From CAUZIB01 sp963663925 (GTDB taxonomy: Bacteria; Acidobacteriota; Vicinamibacteria; Vicinamibacterales; UBA8438), in contig OZ250139.1 in NCBI GenBank assembly GCA_965237405.1, positions 3,906,001 through 3,970,000 of the forward strand: a stretch of 64,000 nucleotides of DNA. The letters are read 5' to 3'. The notes under the pieces were generated by a model. That model saw nothing but the letters and a program-made list of their open reading frames with translations, was not told the origin of the DNA and did not search any database. The translations under genes and the position numbers were made by a program. This document shows positions 35,748-44,373 of this stretch, piece by piece (position 1 is the first letter of the stretch; every line of letters begins with the position of its first letter).

Positions 35748-36275
35748 GGGTCCCTTCGAAAGCGCACACCAACACGGGCCACCGTTGCTCGGCCGGGTCC
35801 GGGGGCCAACCCGGTCCCCGACGTCCGCGCTCGTATGCAGCCCTCCGACTCCCGCCCTCCCGTCGGCCGCGGCTCCGGTCGTCCCTGGCCGGTGGCCTAC
35901 CCTGTCCCTCGTGCGACAAGGAGGAAGAAGGGCCTCCCAGGTGCCTGGGCCGTCCTCTTCCAGCGTGCCGTAGGCTCAGACCCCGCTGGGTGCGCGTCTC
36001 GGCGTGCCCATCGCGTCGAGACCGCCATCGCCTTCAGGCTGCACAATGCCCTGGGCACCCAGAATGAGCGTTATTTCGTGGCTGTAAACCCGACGGCCCA
36101 CTCGCTTGCGTGCCTACGCATCGGCGTCTTCGTGACCGCGGACGCCGCAAGGCTCGCTACCGGGGTGGGTGGGTCGCCCTTCACCGGACGGGTTTCGCAC
36201 CCGTTGGACGGCGAACACAGTTTCATGACGTCACCGCATCGTCACTCCCCTTTGACCAGCCTTGCCTGGTCGCAC
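34625..36275 (-). mobile_element. Group II intron, copy 1 (3' end lost)
   Basis: The 5' end GTGCGACCAGG at 36275 fits the bacterial group II GUGYG rule. About 530 bp of structured leader (domains I-III) precede the RT gene. The 3' part of the RT and domains V/VI were replaced by IS6. The 5' exon is GGCGTTGTTGCATG, i.e. the tip of an IS5 terminal repeat. Confidence 0.82.
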
Positions 36276-36276
36276 C

Positions 36277-36499
36277 ATGCAACAACGCCCATTGACGGGG
36301 AGGAGCTCAAACCGATGATGCGGCGTGAACGGGGACGAGTCATCGGCCGCAGGCGCACCGAGGTCGGGCCAGAGGCCGAGGACGCGCGCCCACACCGCAA
36401 CACCGAGGACCGAGACCGCCGTCAGGTGTCCCTGCAGGCTGCGGGGCGTGCCGACGCCACACAGGGTGCGCATGAAGAGGCCCAAGTTGAACCCGCCGA
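36277..36499 (-). pseudogene. Transposase C-terminal scrap
   Basis: The minus strand reads FNLGLFMRTLCGVGTPRSLQ then GHLTAVSVLGVAVWARVLGL. The NxGLxMRxLxGVGTPRSLQG phrase resembles the end of certain IS5/IS1182-like transposases. It is cut by the IS5 element on one side and by the intron exon on the other. Confidence 0.5.
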
Positions 36500-37571
36500 G
36501 GCGTTGTTGCGCGGTTCGAAAACTGACCCGCAACGCCCCTACCCACAGACCCGTTAACGACCGATAGCGTACGACGCCGGCCTACCAAGCTGAGTCATCT
36601 GATTGAAGATGTTACATGCGAGGATGGCCTCCGTCTCTTGCCCCGCCCGACTGCGCGCTCGAAGGCTCTCCCCGATGATCACCTTGTACCGGAAGAAGGC
36701 GTTCTCCATACGGGCCTGCTGATGGTAGCCCGAGTCCTTCTTCCACTGTCGCCGTCCAGCCTGCTGCACCTGTCGGATCGTGCGGTCGCGCGCGGGCGAT
36801 CGTGGTCGCCGTCCAGACACGGTGGCTGTCCTGGTCGGTGGAATGACGACCGTCGCGCCACGCGCACCCGCAGCCTCGTAGATGCCACGCGTGTCGTAGG
36901 CCGCGTCCGCCGTGAGGCAGGAGACGTTGCCTTCGACCTTGTCGATCAGATCGAGGGCTGTCGTCGCGTCGTCAACATGCCCGCCGGTCAGGGCGTGAGC
37001 GACGATCACGCCCGATCCGTCGACGCCCAGATGAAGCTTCTTCCAGCCGCGTCTCCCGCGTCCGCCATGTTTCACGGCCGCCCATTCACCTTCACCCACA
37101 GTCGAGAGCCCGGTACTGTCGACGATGAGATGTATGCCTGCGCCCGCGGGGAGGCGGCGAAGTGCAAGGTCGAGGTGCTGACCACGCCGTGAGAGAGTCG
37201 TGTGATCGGGCGCGGACAGGTCGAGGCACAGCATCCCGAAGATCGACCTCAGAAAGCCCTCCGTCTGACGAAGGGGCAGGTGAAAGATCAGGCGGAGCGT
37301 CAGCGCGGTTTCGATGGCAACCTCGGAGTACTGCAGCTGCCCTCCGCGCTTGCCGACGCCCACGGCCTCCCACGTGGCGATCGCTTCCGGCGTCAACCAC
37401 AGGGTGACGTCGCCGCGCTGGACCAGTGCTCGGTCGTACGCCGGCCAGTTTCCGACGCGGTATTTCGTTGTGTACCTGGGATGCACTCTCGACTTCACGT
37501 CGAGATCATGCCCCTTCGGCCGTCACGATGACCAGGGCCGCGACGAACACTTGTTTCCGCGCACCAACGCC
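36500..37571 (-). mobile_element. IS5-family element (subtype 2)
   Basis: 1072 bp with ends GGCGTTGTTGCGCGG and GGCGTTGGTGCGCGG. It is inserted in an IS110 remnant on its high-coordinate side. Confidence 0.9.
36554..37498 (-). CDS. IS5-family transposase (subtype 2)
   Basis: 314 residues starting MKSRVHPRYTTKYRVGNWPA. D in LIVDSTGLSTVGEGEW, D in TADAAYDTRGIYEAAG, E in ARMENAFFRYKVIIGE. The frame and both IS ends are intact, so this is a potentially autonomous copy. Confidence 0.92.
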   Translation of the reverse strand: MKSRVHPRYTTKYRVGNWPAYDRALVQRGDVTLWLTPEAIATWEAVGVGKRGGQLQYSEVAIETALTLRLIFHLPLRQTEGFLRSIFGMLCLDLSAPDHTTLSRRGQHLDLALRRLPAGAGIHLIVDSTGLSTVGEGEWAAVKHGGRGRRGWKKLHLGVDGSGVIVAHALTGGHVDDATTALDLIDKVEGNVSCLTADAAYDTRGIYEAAGARGATVVIPPTRTATVSGRRPRSPARDRTIRQVQQAGRRQWKKDSGYHQQARMENAFFRYKVIIGESLRARSRAGQETEAILACNIFNQMTQLGRPASYAIGR

Positions 37572-37923
37572 GCGACCATCCCGACCGGATTCGTTCGGAC
37601 GCCGCCGTCGCGACGCGCTGCGGTGCGTGTCCGCTCCCGGCCTCGTCCGGGAGAACCACCGGCCGGCACCGGCTCAATCGGGGCGGCCACCGCCACGCCA
37701 ACGCCGCCCTTGATCGCGCCGTCATCGTCCGCATGCGATACCATCAGCCGACCGTTGATGACGTCGCACGCCGCACGGCGGACGGCCGAACCAAACGGGA
37801 GATCATCCGGTGCCTGAAACGTTTCCTCGCTCGCGAGATCTACCAGCGCGTCATGACCGATTTCCGCGCTCGCCAAGAGATCGTCCAGGCCGCCTGAACG
37901 CGTGTCTTGACATATCGGGGCGT
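37572..37923 (+). pseudogene. IS110 transposase C-terminal remnant with right end
   Basis: Last ~108 residues (PDRIRSDAAVATRCGACPLP to RQEIVQAA), closest to copy A at 22768, then the right end TTGACATATCGGGGCGTC. Its front was removed by the IS5 insertion. Confidence 0.88.
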
Positions 37924-37925
37924 CA

Positions 37926-38153
37926 GTGCCACTCGGAGCCTGCCCGGGAATAGGACGAACGTGCCGGGTGGACCGTTATCCAGGATCGGGAACTGCGAGG
38001 GGCGGTCGCGTTCCACGACGAGCGACGACGGCGCAGCGAAGGCAATCCGGAGGGGAATGGCCACGCGCGCGGCGTCTGCGGTGCGCGAACGTGACGGTCC
38101 GGGCGCCCTATTCGCGTTCGCAGTCCTGAGGCGCATGATCTCGTTGCGAGCCA
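37926..38153 (-). pseudogene. Unrecognised ORF cut by IS110
   Basis: A frame from the ATG at 38153 reads MARNEIMRLRTANANRAPGP and SLVVERDRPSQFPILDNGPP until the IS110 right end, into which it continues. I do not recognise it, and no good ribosome-binding site is visible. Confidence 0.3.
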
Positions 38154-38189
38154 TGTCTGATTCATACAACAAGACCGGTCGCTGCCAGT

Positions 38190-38285
38190 GTACTGGAAGC
38201 GGCCAAAGGTGTGGCTCCTGCGGAGAGTCACGAGAAGTACGGGCCAAACCGCCCCACCCGTCGCGGGTCTTCATGCAACAACGCC
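38190..38285. repeat. Solo end of IS5 subtype 3
   Basis: Matches, inverted, the start of the element at 54422 (GGCGTTGTTGCATGAAGACC, then the GGGTGGGGCGGTTTGGCCCG stretch). The transposase part is absent. Confidence 0.7.
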
Positions 38286-38303
38286 TCGATCTACACAGAA
38301 TCC

Positions 38304-40553
38304 CTATCTGAGTGTCGCCTTGGACACCAGCCATTCATCGAGCTTCGACCAGCGCCGCCGGCCGGAGACATTTTTCACCGCGATGGCGGCGGCCTTCTTC
38401 TGGCCGACCAGCACGACGAGCTGTTTACCCCGCGTGATGCCGGTGTAGAGCAGATTGCGCTGCAGCATGGCGTAGTGCTGCGTTAGCACCGGGATGACCA
38501 CGGCGGGGTATTCCGAGCCCTGGCTCTTGTGAATCGTCACCGCATAGGCGAGCACCAGCATGTCCAGTTCGCCGAACCCGTACGCGATGCGGCGTCCGTC
38601 GAACTCGGCGATCAGCTCGCCTGCCTCCACGTCGACGCCTTCCACGGTGCCGATGTCGCCGTTGTAGACGTCCTTGTCGTAGTCGTTCTCGATCTGCATA
38701 ACCTTATCGCCGGGCGAGAAGGTCCAGCCGAAGCGCTCGACCTTCTTATCGCCGGCGGGGTTCAGCGCCGCCTGCAACTCGACATTGAGCGACCTCGCGC
38801 CGGCGCCGCCCCGGTTCATCGGGCACAGCACCTGGATGTCGCGCACCGGATCGAGGCCAAACCGGTGGGGAATGCGCTCGCGGACCAGGGTCAGGATGCG
38901 CTCCACCGCCTGTTCGGGGTCTTCCGCCGGCACGAAGTAGAAGTCGCTCTCGCCCTCCCCCGCGTCGAACTCCGGCATCTGGCCCGCGTTGATCCGATGC
39001 GCATTGATAACGATCCGGCTCGTGGCCGCCTGCCGGAACACGTCGGTCAGGCGCACGACCGGAATCGCACCGGATCCGATGATGTCCGCGAGCACCTGGC
39101 CGGGGCCAACCGAGGGCAACTGGTCAATGTCGCCGACAAGCAACAGAGCGGCATGATCGGGCACGGCTTGCAGTAACGCTTGCATCAGCAGGACATCGAC
39201 CATCGAGCTTTCGTCCACCACGAGCAGGTCGCACTTGAGCGGGTTGTCCTCGTTGCGCCGGAAGCCGAAGGTCTTGGGATCGACCTCCAACAGCCGGTGA
39301 ATGGTCTTGGCCTCCATGCCGGTGGCCTCCGACATGCGCTTGGCGGCCCGGCCCGTGGGCGCGCACAGCCGGAGTGTCACGGCCTTGGCCTGCAGGATCC
39401 GCAGAATGGTCTTGACGATGGTGGTCTTGCCCACACCAGGACCGCCGGTGATCACCGTCGTCTTCGAGCGCAGCGCGAGGCGCACGGCTTCGGCTTGACT
39501 GTCGGCCAGGGTCAAGCCGGTGCGGGCCTCGGCCCAGGGCAGCGCCTTGGCCGGGTTGATTTCCGGCCAGGGCAAGGATCCGCCGGTCACACGGCGCAGG
39601 TGTCCAGCGACCGCCCGTTCGGCATGATAGAGCCCGCTCAGAAAGACGCACCGGGTGCCGGCCACGCTGTCGGCGGTCACGGTCTGCGCGGCCAGTTCCA
39701 TCTCCAGCGCCGAGGCGATGAGATCTTCCGGCACGTCGAGCAGCTTCACCGCAAGCGTGTTCAGCTCCGCAGTGGGCAATCCGCAATGGCCATCGCCCAT
39801 GGCCTCGGTCAGCGCGAACGCGATCCCGGCGCGCACCCGGATCATCGCGGTTTTCTCGATGCCGAGTCGTTCCGCGATCAGATCGGCGGTACGGAAGCCG
39901 ATGCTTCGGATGTCGCGGGCCAGCCGGTAGGGGTTCTCGCTCATGACCTGCACGGCATCGGCGCCGTAGGTCTTGAAGATACGCACCGCGCGGGCCGTGC
40001 CGACGCCGTGCTGGTGCAGGAACACCATGATCTCGCGGATCCTCTTCTGGTCCGCCCAGGCCGCGGTGATCCTGTCGGCCCGCTTCGGACCGATTCCTTC
40101 GACCTCGCGCAGACGCGCCGGACTGGCCTCGATGATGTCGAAGACGTCCGTGCCGAACAGGCGGACCATACGCGTGGCATAGACCGGGCCGATGCCCCGG
40201 ATCATGCCGGAGCCGAGATATTTTTCGATGCCTTCCACCGACGAGGGGGCGGAGGCTTTCAAGAAACGCACGCGGAATTGCCGCCCGTGCGTCCGGTCGT
40301 TGGTCCATTCACCTGAGGCGGTGATCCATTCGCCGGCCGAAATCATCGCGGCGTGGCCCACCGCGGTGACGAGATCGCGGTGGCCGCGGGCCTTGATACG
40401 GAGCACGCAGAAGCCGGTCTCGGGGTTGTGGAAGGTGATCCGCTCGACGAGGCCGGCCAGTACCTCGCGGCCAGGTGCGCCGTCTCGTCCGCCGGCCTGG
40501 CCAGCGGGGGTGCGGTCGCGGTGGTCAGCGGACGGGTTCGGGCCGGGGGTCAT
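38304..40553 (-). CDS. recD2: RecD2-type ATP-dependent DNA helicase
   Basis: 749 residues, complete. An N-terminal OB-like region (GLVERITFHNPETGFCVLRI) leads to tandem helix-hairpin-helix motifs (RGIGPVYATRM, VEGIGPKRADRITAAW). The SF1B motor follows: Walker A GGPGVGKTTIVK, Walker B LLVVDESSMVDVLLM, motif III VGDIDQLPSVGPG, SH3-like region, then VTIHKSQGSEYPAVVIP and YTGITRGKQLVVLVG. RecD2 unwinds 5'-3' without RecBC and aids DNA repair. The start at 40553 gives a disordered charged leader; a downstream start near GREVLAGLVER is possible. Confidence 0.92.
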   Translation of the reverse strand: MTPGPNPSADHRDRTPAGQAGGRDGAPGREVLAGLVERITFHNPETGFCVLRIKARGHRDLVTAVGHAAMISAGEWITASGEWTNDRTHGRQFRVRFLKASAPSSVEGIEKYLGSGMIRGIGPVYATRMVRLFGTDVFDIIEASPARLREVEGIGPKRADRITAAWADQKRIREIMVFLHQHGVGTARAVRIFKTYGADAVQVMSENPYRLARDIRSIGFRTADLIAERLGIEKTAMIRVRAGIAFALTEAMGDGHCGLPTAELNTLAVKLLDVPEDLIASALEMELAAQTVTADSVAGTRCVFLSGLYHAERAVAGHLRRVTGGSLPWPEINPAKALPWAEARTGLTLADSQAEAVRLALRSKTTVITGGPGVGKTTIVKTILRILQAKAVTLRLCAPTGRAAKRMSEATGMEAKTIHRLLEVDPKTFGFRRNEDNPLKCDLLVVDESSMVDVLLMQALLQAVPDHAALLLVGDIDQLPSVGPGQVLADIIGSGAIPVVRLTDVFRQAATSRIVINAHRINAGQMPEFDAGEGESDFYFVPAEDPEQAVERILTLVRERIPHRFGLDPVRDIQVLCPMNRGGAGARSLNVELQAALNPAGDKKVERFGWTFSPGDKVMQIENDYDKDVYNGDIGTVEGVDVEAGELIAEFDGRRIAYGFGELDMLVLAYAVTIHKSQGSEYPAVVIPVLTQHYAMLQRNLLYTGITRGKQLVVLVGQKKAAAIAVKNVSGRRRWSKLDEWLVSKATLR

Positions 40554-40614
40554 GGGCGTGAACTGTCATCGGAGCCTGTGACGTGATGACCTGCTTCAAT
40601 ACCGTGCACGGCAC

Positions 40615-40653
40615 TGACCCCGTCAGGCAGGGAGATCATGCTCACAGTCAAGT
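40615..40653. repeat. 37-bp box shared with IS110 left ends
   Basis: TGACCCCGTCAGGCAGGGAG followed by ATCATGCTCACAGTCAAGTT matches the outermost left end of both IS110 elements (24090 and 51450 regions) and then diverges. It abuts an IS6 remnant, as in the other two cases. Confidence 0.6.
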
Positions 40654-40704
40654 TGATGAGAGGCGGGTGTGACGATCCCTCGATGGCTCGGTATCCCTCG
40701 TCGT

Positions 40705-41258
40705 TCAGCAGGCACACGTCACCGCATCCCATTCGGCGAACGCCCGCATCCGAAGCACGCGGTGGTGCGCCGACCGGAGTAGATGTCGCCCGACTCGGAA
40801 GAGATTCAGCACGAGTCCGTGGACCGAGAGAATCCGCTGCGCGTGCGCAGCGGATTTGAACCGGCGCATCTGTCGCTCGCGCTGTCGCGTCGGTTGATGC
40901 GAAACCTCTGCGCGGTTGTTCTCGTATCGGTCCGTGCGATGGGCGACGAACGGTATGACCGCTCGGTGCGCAGCCCTGTAGCTGCGCAGCTTGTCGGTGA
41001 CCAATCGCACGGGTTGACGCGCTTGGCCCTTCAATAGCTTGCGAAAAAAGCGTGACCAATCGCACGGGTTGACGCGCTTGGCCCTTCAATAGCTTGCGAA
41101 AAAAGCGTGCGCCGCCCGGCAGTCGCGATGCGACTGGACGAGGATATCGAGGACGTCGCCATCTTGATCGACGGCGCGCCAGAAATAGTGCCGCCGTCCC
41201 TGGATGGTGACGAAGACCTCGTCCAGGTGCCAAGTGAACCGTACCGGGAATCTGCGAG
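40705..41258 (-). pseudogene. IS6-family transposase (B2 type), N-truncated with internal duplication
   Basis: Reads LDEVF-type text near 41220 and the second-D region LVTDKLRSYRAAHRAVIPFV, then NNRAEVSHQPTRQRERQMRR to AEWDAVTCAC. The N-terminus is removed by IS6-C at 41259. A 55-bp tandem duplication breaks the frame. Confidence 0.82.
40997..41106. repeat. 55-bp tandem duplication
   Basis: Two adjacent identical 55-bp units (40997-41051 and 41052-41106), each starting GTGACCAATCGCACGGG and ending GCGAAAAAAGC. 55 is not a multiple of three, so the host transposase is frameshifted. Confidence 0.95.
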
Positions 41259-42048
41259 GGTTTTGTCAACTTGCCGGACGCGGGCCGGGTCGCCGGCCAA
41301 GATCCGAACTTGGGCGGCTGCTCACGAAGCACACGTCACCACGTTCCATTCGGCGAACGCTCGGGTGCGGAGCGCGCGGTGATGAGCGGCCCGTAGGAGG
41401 TGCCGGCCGACGCGAAAGAGATTCTGGACGACGCCGTGGACCGACGCGAAGCGTTGGAGGTGCGCGATCGATTTGAAGCCCCGCATCTGGCGCTCGCGGT
41501 GGCGGGTCGGTTGATGAGACACTTCGACGCGATTGTTCGCATACGGGGCTGTGCCGTGCAGGACCGACGGGATCAGGGTACGGCAGGCGGCGTGATAGCT
41601 CGGCAGCGTGTCGGTGATCAGGCAGCGAGGGATGGCGCCCTGGGTGTTCAAGAGCTTGCGGAAGAATCGGATCGCAGCTCGCCGATTCCGTCGGGGTTGC
41701 ACGAGGATGTCGATCACATCCCCATCCTCGTCAACCGCCCGCCACAAGTACTGCGTCCGGCCCTGCATCCGCACGAACAGCTCATCGAGATACCACGGAT
41801 CTCCCTGGCGCCCCCGCCGCCGCAGCCGTCGCGCATACTCCAGCCCGAACGTCCGGCACCATTGGCGGATCGTCTCGTACGTGACGGTGATGCCGCGCTC
41901 GGCGAGGAGGTCCTCGACGTCCCGAAAACTGAGGCTGAACCGGTGGTACAACCACACCGCGTGACTGATGACTTCCGACGGAAATCGGTATCCTCGGTAG
42001 CTCGGCATACGGCTACTGTGCCACGTCGGCACTCAAGTTGACAGAACC
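41259..42048 (-). mobile_element. IS6-family element C, copy 2
   Basis: 790 bp, near-identical to 33835-34624 in opposite orientation. Ends GGTT(T/C)TGTCAACTTG. Confidence 0.92.
41322..42008 (-). CDS. IS6-family transposase C, copy 2
   Basis: 228 residues from MPSYRGYRFPSEVISHAVWL, with a canonical DDE triad. One residue differs from copy 1, implying recent duplication. Intact. Confidence 0.92.
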   Translation of the reverse strand: MPSYRGYRFPSEVISHAVWLYHRFSLSFRDVEDLLAERGITVTYETIRQWCRTFGLEYARRLRRRGRQGDPWYLDELFVRMQGRTQYLWRAVDEDGDVIDILVQPRRNRRAAIRFFRKLLNTQGAIPRCLITDTLPSYHAACRTLIPSVLHGTAPYANNRVEVSHQPTRHRERQMRGFKSIAHLQRFASVHGVVQNLFRVGRHLLRAAHHRALRTRAFAEWNVVTCAS

Positions 42049-42332
42049 GGGCATTATCGGTTCCCTGTATCGGCCGAAGACGTCATCGCCTGGTGAACTT
42101 CCGCCCGGCGTACACGACGTAGACCGGTTCACCCGCACGGATAGGCCAGGAGAAGTGCAGGCAGAGCGTCATCTGGCGCACCTTGCCATGCCACGTGAGA
42201 ACAGTGACTCTCCCGGTTTATCTGATAGGCTCGCCACGAACTAGACATTCGCTTCGATTGCTCCGCTTCACAAAAAATGCGCCAGAAGTGCATTGAATCG
42301 TACCGGGAATCCCGGAGGGCAAATTAGTTGAG
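42049..42332. other. Unassigned stretch
   Basis: The minus strand contains a short protein-like piece (LCLHFSWPIRAGEPVYVVYA, then GRKF) without a recognisable family. The last ~40 bp (CCGGGAATCCCGGAGGGCAA) look like the outer end of an IS3 element. Nothing else is supported. Confidence 0.3.
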
Positions 42333-42450
42333 TCAGGCCACTGCGGCCTGCTCATAGTAACGCGCTTCGAATTCCGCTGGCGGCACGTAGCCGATCGGCT
42401 CGAGCAGCCGGCGCATGTTGAACCAATCGAATTTCCACCGCATCCTGGGA
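42333..42450 (-). pseudogene. IS3-family OrfB C-terminal scrap
   Basis: Reads KFDWFNMRRLLEPIGYVPPA then EFEARYYEQAAVA and stop. The W(Y/F)NxRRLHxxxGYVPPAEFE tail is diagnostic of IS3 OrfB. Nothing upstream survives. Confidence 0.8.
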
Positions 42451-42485
42451 CACTAACCGGCGAACACGAGCGCCCGCCGCGGGCG

Positions 42486-42510
42486 AGGGCGTTGTTGCAC
42501 GAATCGTCAC
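42486..42510. repeat. Solo right end of IS5 subtype 3
   Basis: GGCGTTGTTGCACGAATCGT then CAC, matching the right terminus of the element ending at 55449. A MITE begins immediately afterwards. Confidence 0.65.
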
Positions 42511-42630
42511 GGTATTGTCAAGTTGAGGCTGACGGCCGTTTTTGATGCCCAGCATGGTGGGCTCGCGACGAGCTAGGGCGCAGTATCTTGGGGGTCGATC
42601 GACGTGCTTTTCGTCAACTTGATAATGCTG
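42511..42630 (-). repeat. 120-bp MITE, copy 2 (diverged)
   Basis: Starts GGTATTGTCAAGTTGAGG. In reverse complement it aligns along its length with 55747-55866, sharing GATGCTGGGCATCA-like and AACGG(C/T)CGTCA segments. Its far end has decayed (GATAATGCTG for GACAATACC). Confidence 0.75.
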
Positions 42631-42777
42631 CCAGAGGGCCTGGCTCCAACCGGTGGGCAAGCGGCCGCGCACACGCCAGACAGTGGATCACGCCGTGACG
42701 TGCTCGCCGCGTCAGGATCTGGACGCGGCGAAGGAAGATTCACCCATCGGCTGTCTAGGCCTCAAGCGTCTGTGGGC

Positions 42778-42972
42778 CTAGGTGGCGAGGTTGAACAGTG
42801 CCCGAGGACTCTCGTCGAAATCAATGTACAGCTGCTCTGGAGCGATGGGCTTCCACACTCGCGCACCATAGCGAAAAAACAGCGAATATACAAGCGGCAG
42901 GAGAGATGCCGCAAGGCGAGGGAACATGGCCAATCTCGTGAGCCCCATCCTCGTCCCGGGCGACTCGCCCAC
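42778..42972 (-). CDS. Doubtful small hydrophobic ORF
   Basis: A frame with a plausible membrane segment (LAMFPRLAASLLPLVYSLFF) and tail KPIAPEQLYIDFDESPRALF, ending at a natural stop. No clear ribosome-binding site. It may be the end of a longer gene lost to the GC-rich stretch 42973-43240, in which I see nothing convincing. Confidence 0.3.
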   Translation of the reverse strand: MGESPGTRMGLTRLAMFPRLAASLLPLVYSLFFRYGARVWKPIAPEQLYIDFDESPRALFNLAT

Positions 42973-43240
42973 CGGGTATGAGGCCGCTGGCGGCGACCGT
43001 TAGGCGACGCCCCGCTGGCGGGTGTGGCTCTGCGCCCGGCGAGTGGTATCCAGCCTTCCGGCATGCCCCCGCGGCGAGGCCCGGCGCGTGCCCGTGTTCG
43101 GAAGCGTCGGCCCGCCCTGTTGCCACGTGTGCCACTACCGCTGGCCGGCCCGGCCGTGTTGACCTGGGCGCGATCTGCGGCGCACAGACGGGCGGTGTCC
43201 GGCCCGCGGCCGCGCGGCGGTGCCGGGGGGCCGTGCACCC

Positions 43241-44269
43241 TTACGCGGTGCCGCGTCGCACGAGGCGGAGGGGTGATGCGGTGCGCGGGGCGGCGGGGTC
43301 GACCGCGTGGGGCCGCCGACGGGCTGGCACCGCCTGCGCCTGCTGCGCGAGATAGGCGACGAGTTGGTCCCCGGCGTCGAGCAGTTCCTGCTCGTTGATA
43401 ATGTTGTAGCGGTCGAAGATGGCGCGGCTCTTGTGCCCGGTCAGGAGCATGGCGACGCGCTCGGGGACGTTCGCGCGGATCAGGTTGCGCGCGGCGGTGC
43501 GGCGGCAGTCGTGAAGGAAGCGGGTCGGTACCCCGGCCGACTGACAGGCGGTGCGCCACGCCGTGCGCCAACGGCGGACGTGTATGCCGTCGCGGTGGAA
43601 GACGAGCGGGCTGTCGGGGTCGCGGCGTGCCCGCCGTCGCGCCAGCGCGTCGGCGATGGGGTGTGAGATGGGGAGCATCCGCCCGACCAGCGTCTTCGAG
43701 CGCGCCGGCGAGAGCCGGATGACGCCGCCCGCCTCGTCGATTTCCTCCCAAGTGAGGCCGAGGATCTCCTGCTTGCGCCAGCCGGAATAGTAGGCGAGGT
43801 CGAGGATGTCCTGCCACGGGGCGGGCAGGTGGGCGCGGACGGCGAGGTATTCGGGGTGCTCGAAGAAGCCCTGGCGGGGCGGATTCTCGCGGAGGCGGTC
43901 GGGGAAGCCGGGCACGGTGTCGAGCCAGCCCCAGTGGACGGCGAGGGTGCCCATGCGGTGGAGCGCCGAGGTCTCCCGATTGATGGTGCCGGTGGCCGCC
44001 CCGGCGGCACGCCGGGCGAGTTGATACTGGCGGATCTGGTAGGTGGTTAATGTGGCGGCCCGCGCATCGCGGCCGAAGAACGCGGCGAGATGGGCGACCC
44101 GGCCGCGGGCGGTGCTGTGGGACCGGAACTGCCGGACCTGGTAGTCCTGGAGGTAGGCGTCGCTGAGATCCCCCAGGGTCGGCCCCTGGGGGCCAAACGT
44201 GCGCGGCGGCGGTGCCGTCGCGCGGGGGTTACCGGGGGTGGCGGTCGAGCCGGTCTCGTGCGGGGTCAT
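43241..44269 (-). CDS. Tyrosine recombinase/phage-type integrase
   Basis: 342 residues from the ATG at 44269 with AAGGAGGGA upstream. The N-terminal SAM-like core-binding domain is at about 35-135 (LGDLSDAYLQDYQVRQF; TTYQIRQYQLARRAAG). The catalytic domain has Arg in YYSGWRKQEILGL, Lys in SPARSKTLVGR, His-x-x-Arg in LHDCRRTAARN, His in LTGHKSRAIFDRYN and the nucleophilic Tyr in the same phrase. All six catalytic positions are present. It is very GC-rich. No cognate att site or excisionase is seen nearby; it may be the last piece of an integrated element. Confidence 0.9.
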   Translation of the reverse strand: MTPHETGSTATPGNPRATAPPPRTFGPQGPTLGDLSDAYLQDYQVRQFRSHSTARGRVAHLAAFFGRDARAATLTTYQIRQYQLARRAAGAATGTINRETSALHRMGTLAVHWGWLDTVPGFPDRLRENPPRQGFFEHPEYLAVRAHLPAPWQDILDLAYYSGWRKQEILGLTWEEIDEAGGVIRLSPARSKTLVGRMLPISHPIADALARRRARRDPDSPLVFHRDGIHVRRWRTAWRTACQSAGVPTRFLHDCRRTAARNLIRANVPERVAMLLTGHKSRAIFDRYNIINEQELLDAGDQLVAYLAQQAQAVPARRRPHAVDPAAPRTASPLRLVRRGTA

Positions 44270-44373
44270 GGGCTGGGTCCCTCCTTGGTGGCGGCCGCGG
44301 GCCGGCGGCGTCCGTCCACATTCGCTCTGGTGGGCGCGACAGGCAAGGGGAATGTGCGGCGGCGAACGAACGG

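Noticed and set aside
39124..40316. Long frames on both strands inside the recD2 gene
   Set aside because: The recD2 frame contains every SF1B motif in order; the others are compositional shadows.
40997..41106. CRISPR array
   Set aside because: Only two adjacent units without spacers, lying in a transposase gene: a plain tandem duplication. No CRISPR array or cas gene was seen in the window.
42762..43817. 351-codon frame overlapping the integrase gene
   Set aside because: Pro/Arg/Ala-rich shadow. The overlapping integrase frame has a complete catalytic set and a good ribosome-binding site.
43241..44269. Prophage or integrative element boundary next to the integrase with tRNA-Leu as attachment site
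   Set aside because: The tRNA lies over 30 kb away, no repeat of its 3' end was noticed near the integrase, and no phage structural genes are present.
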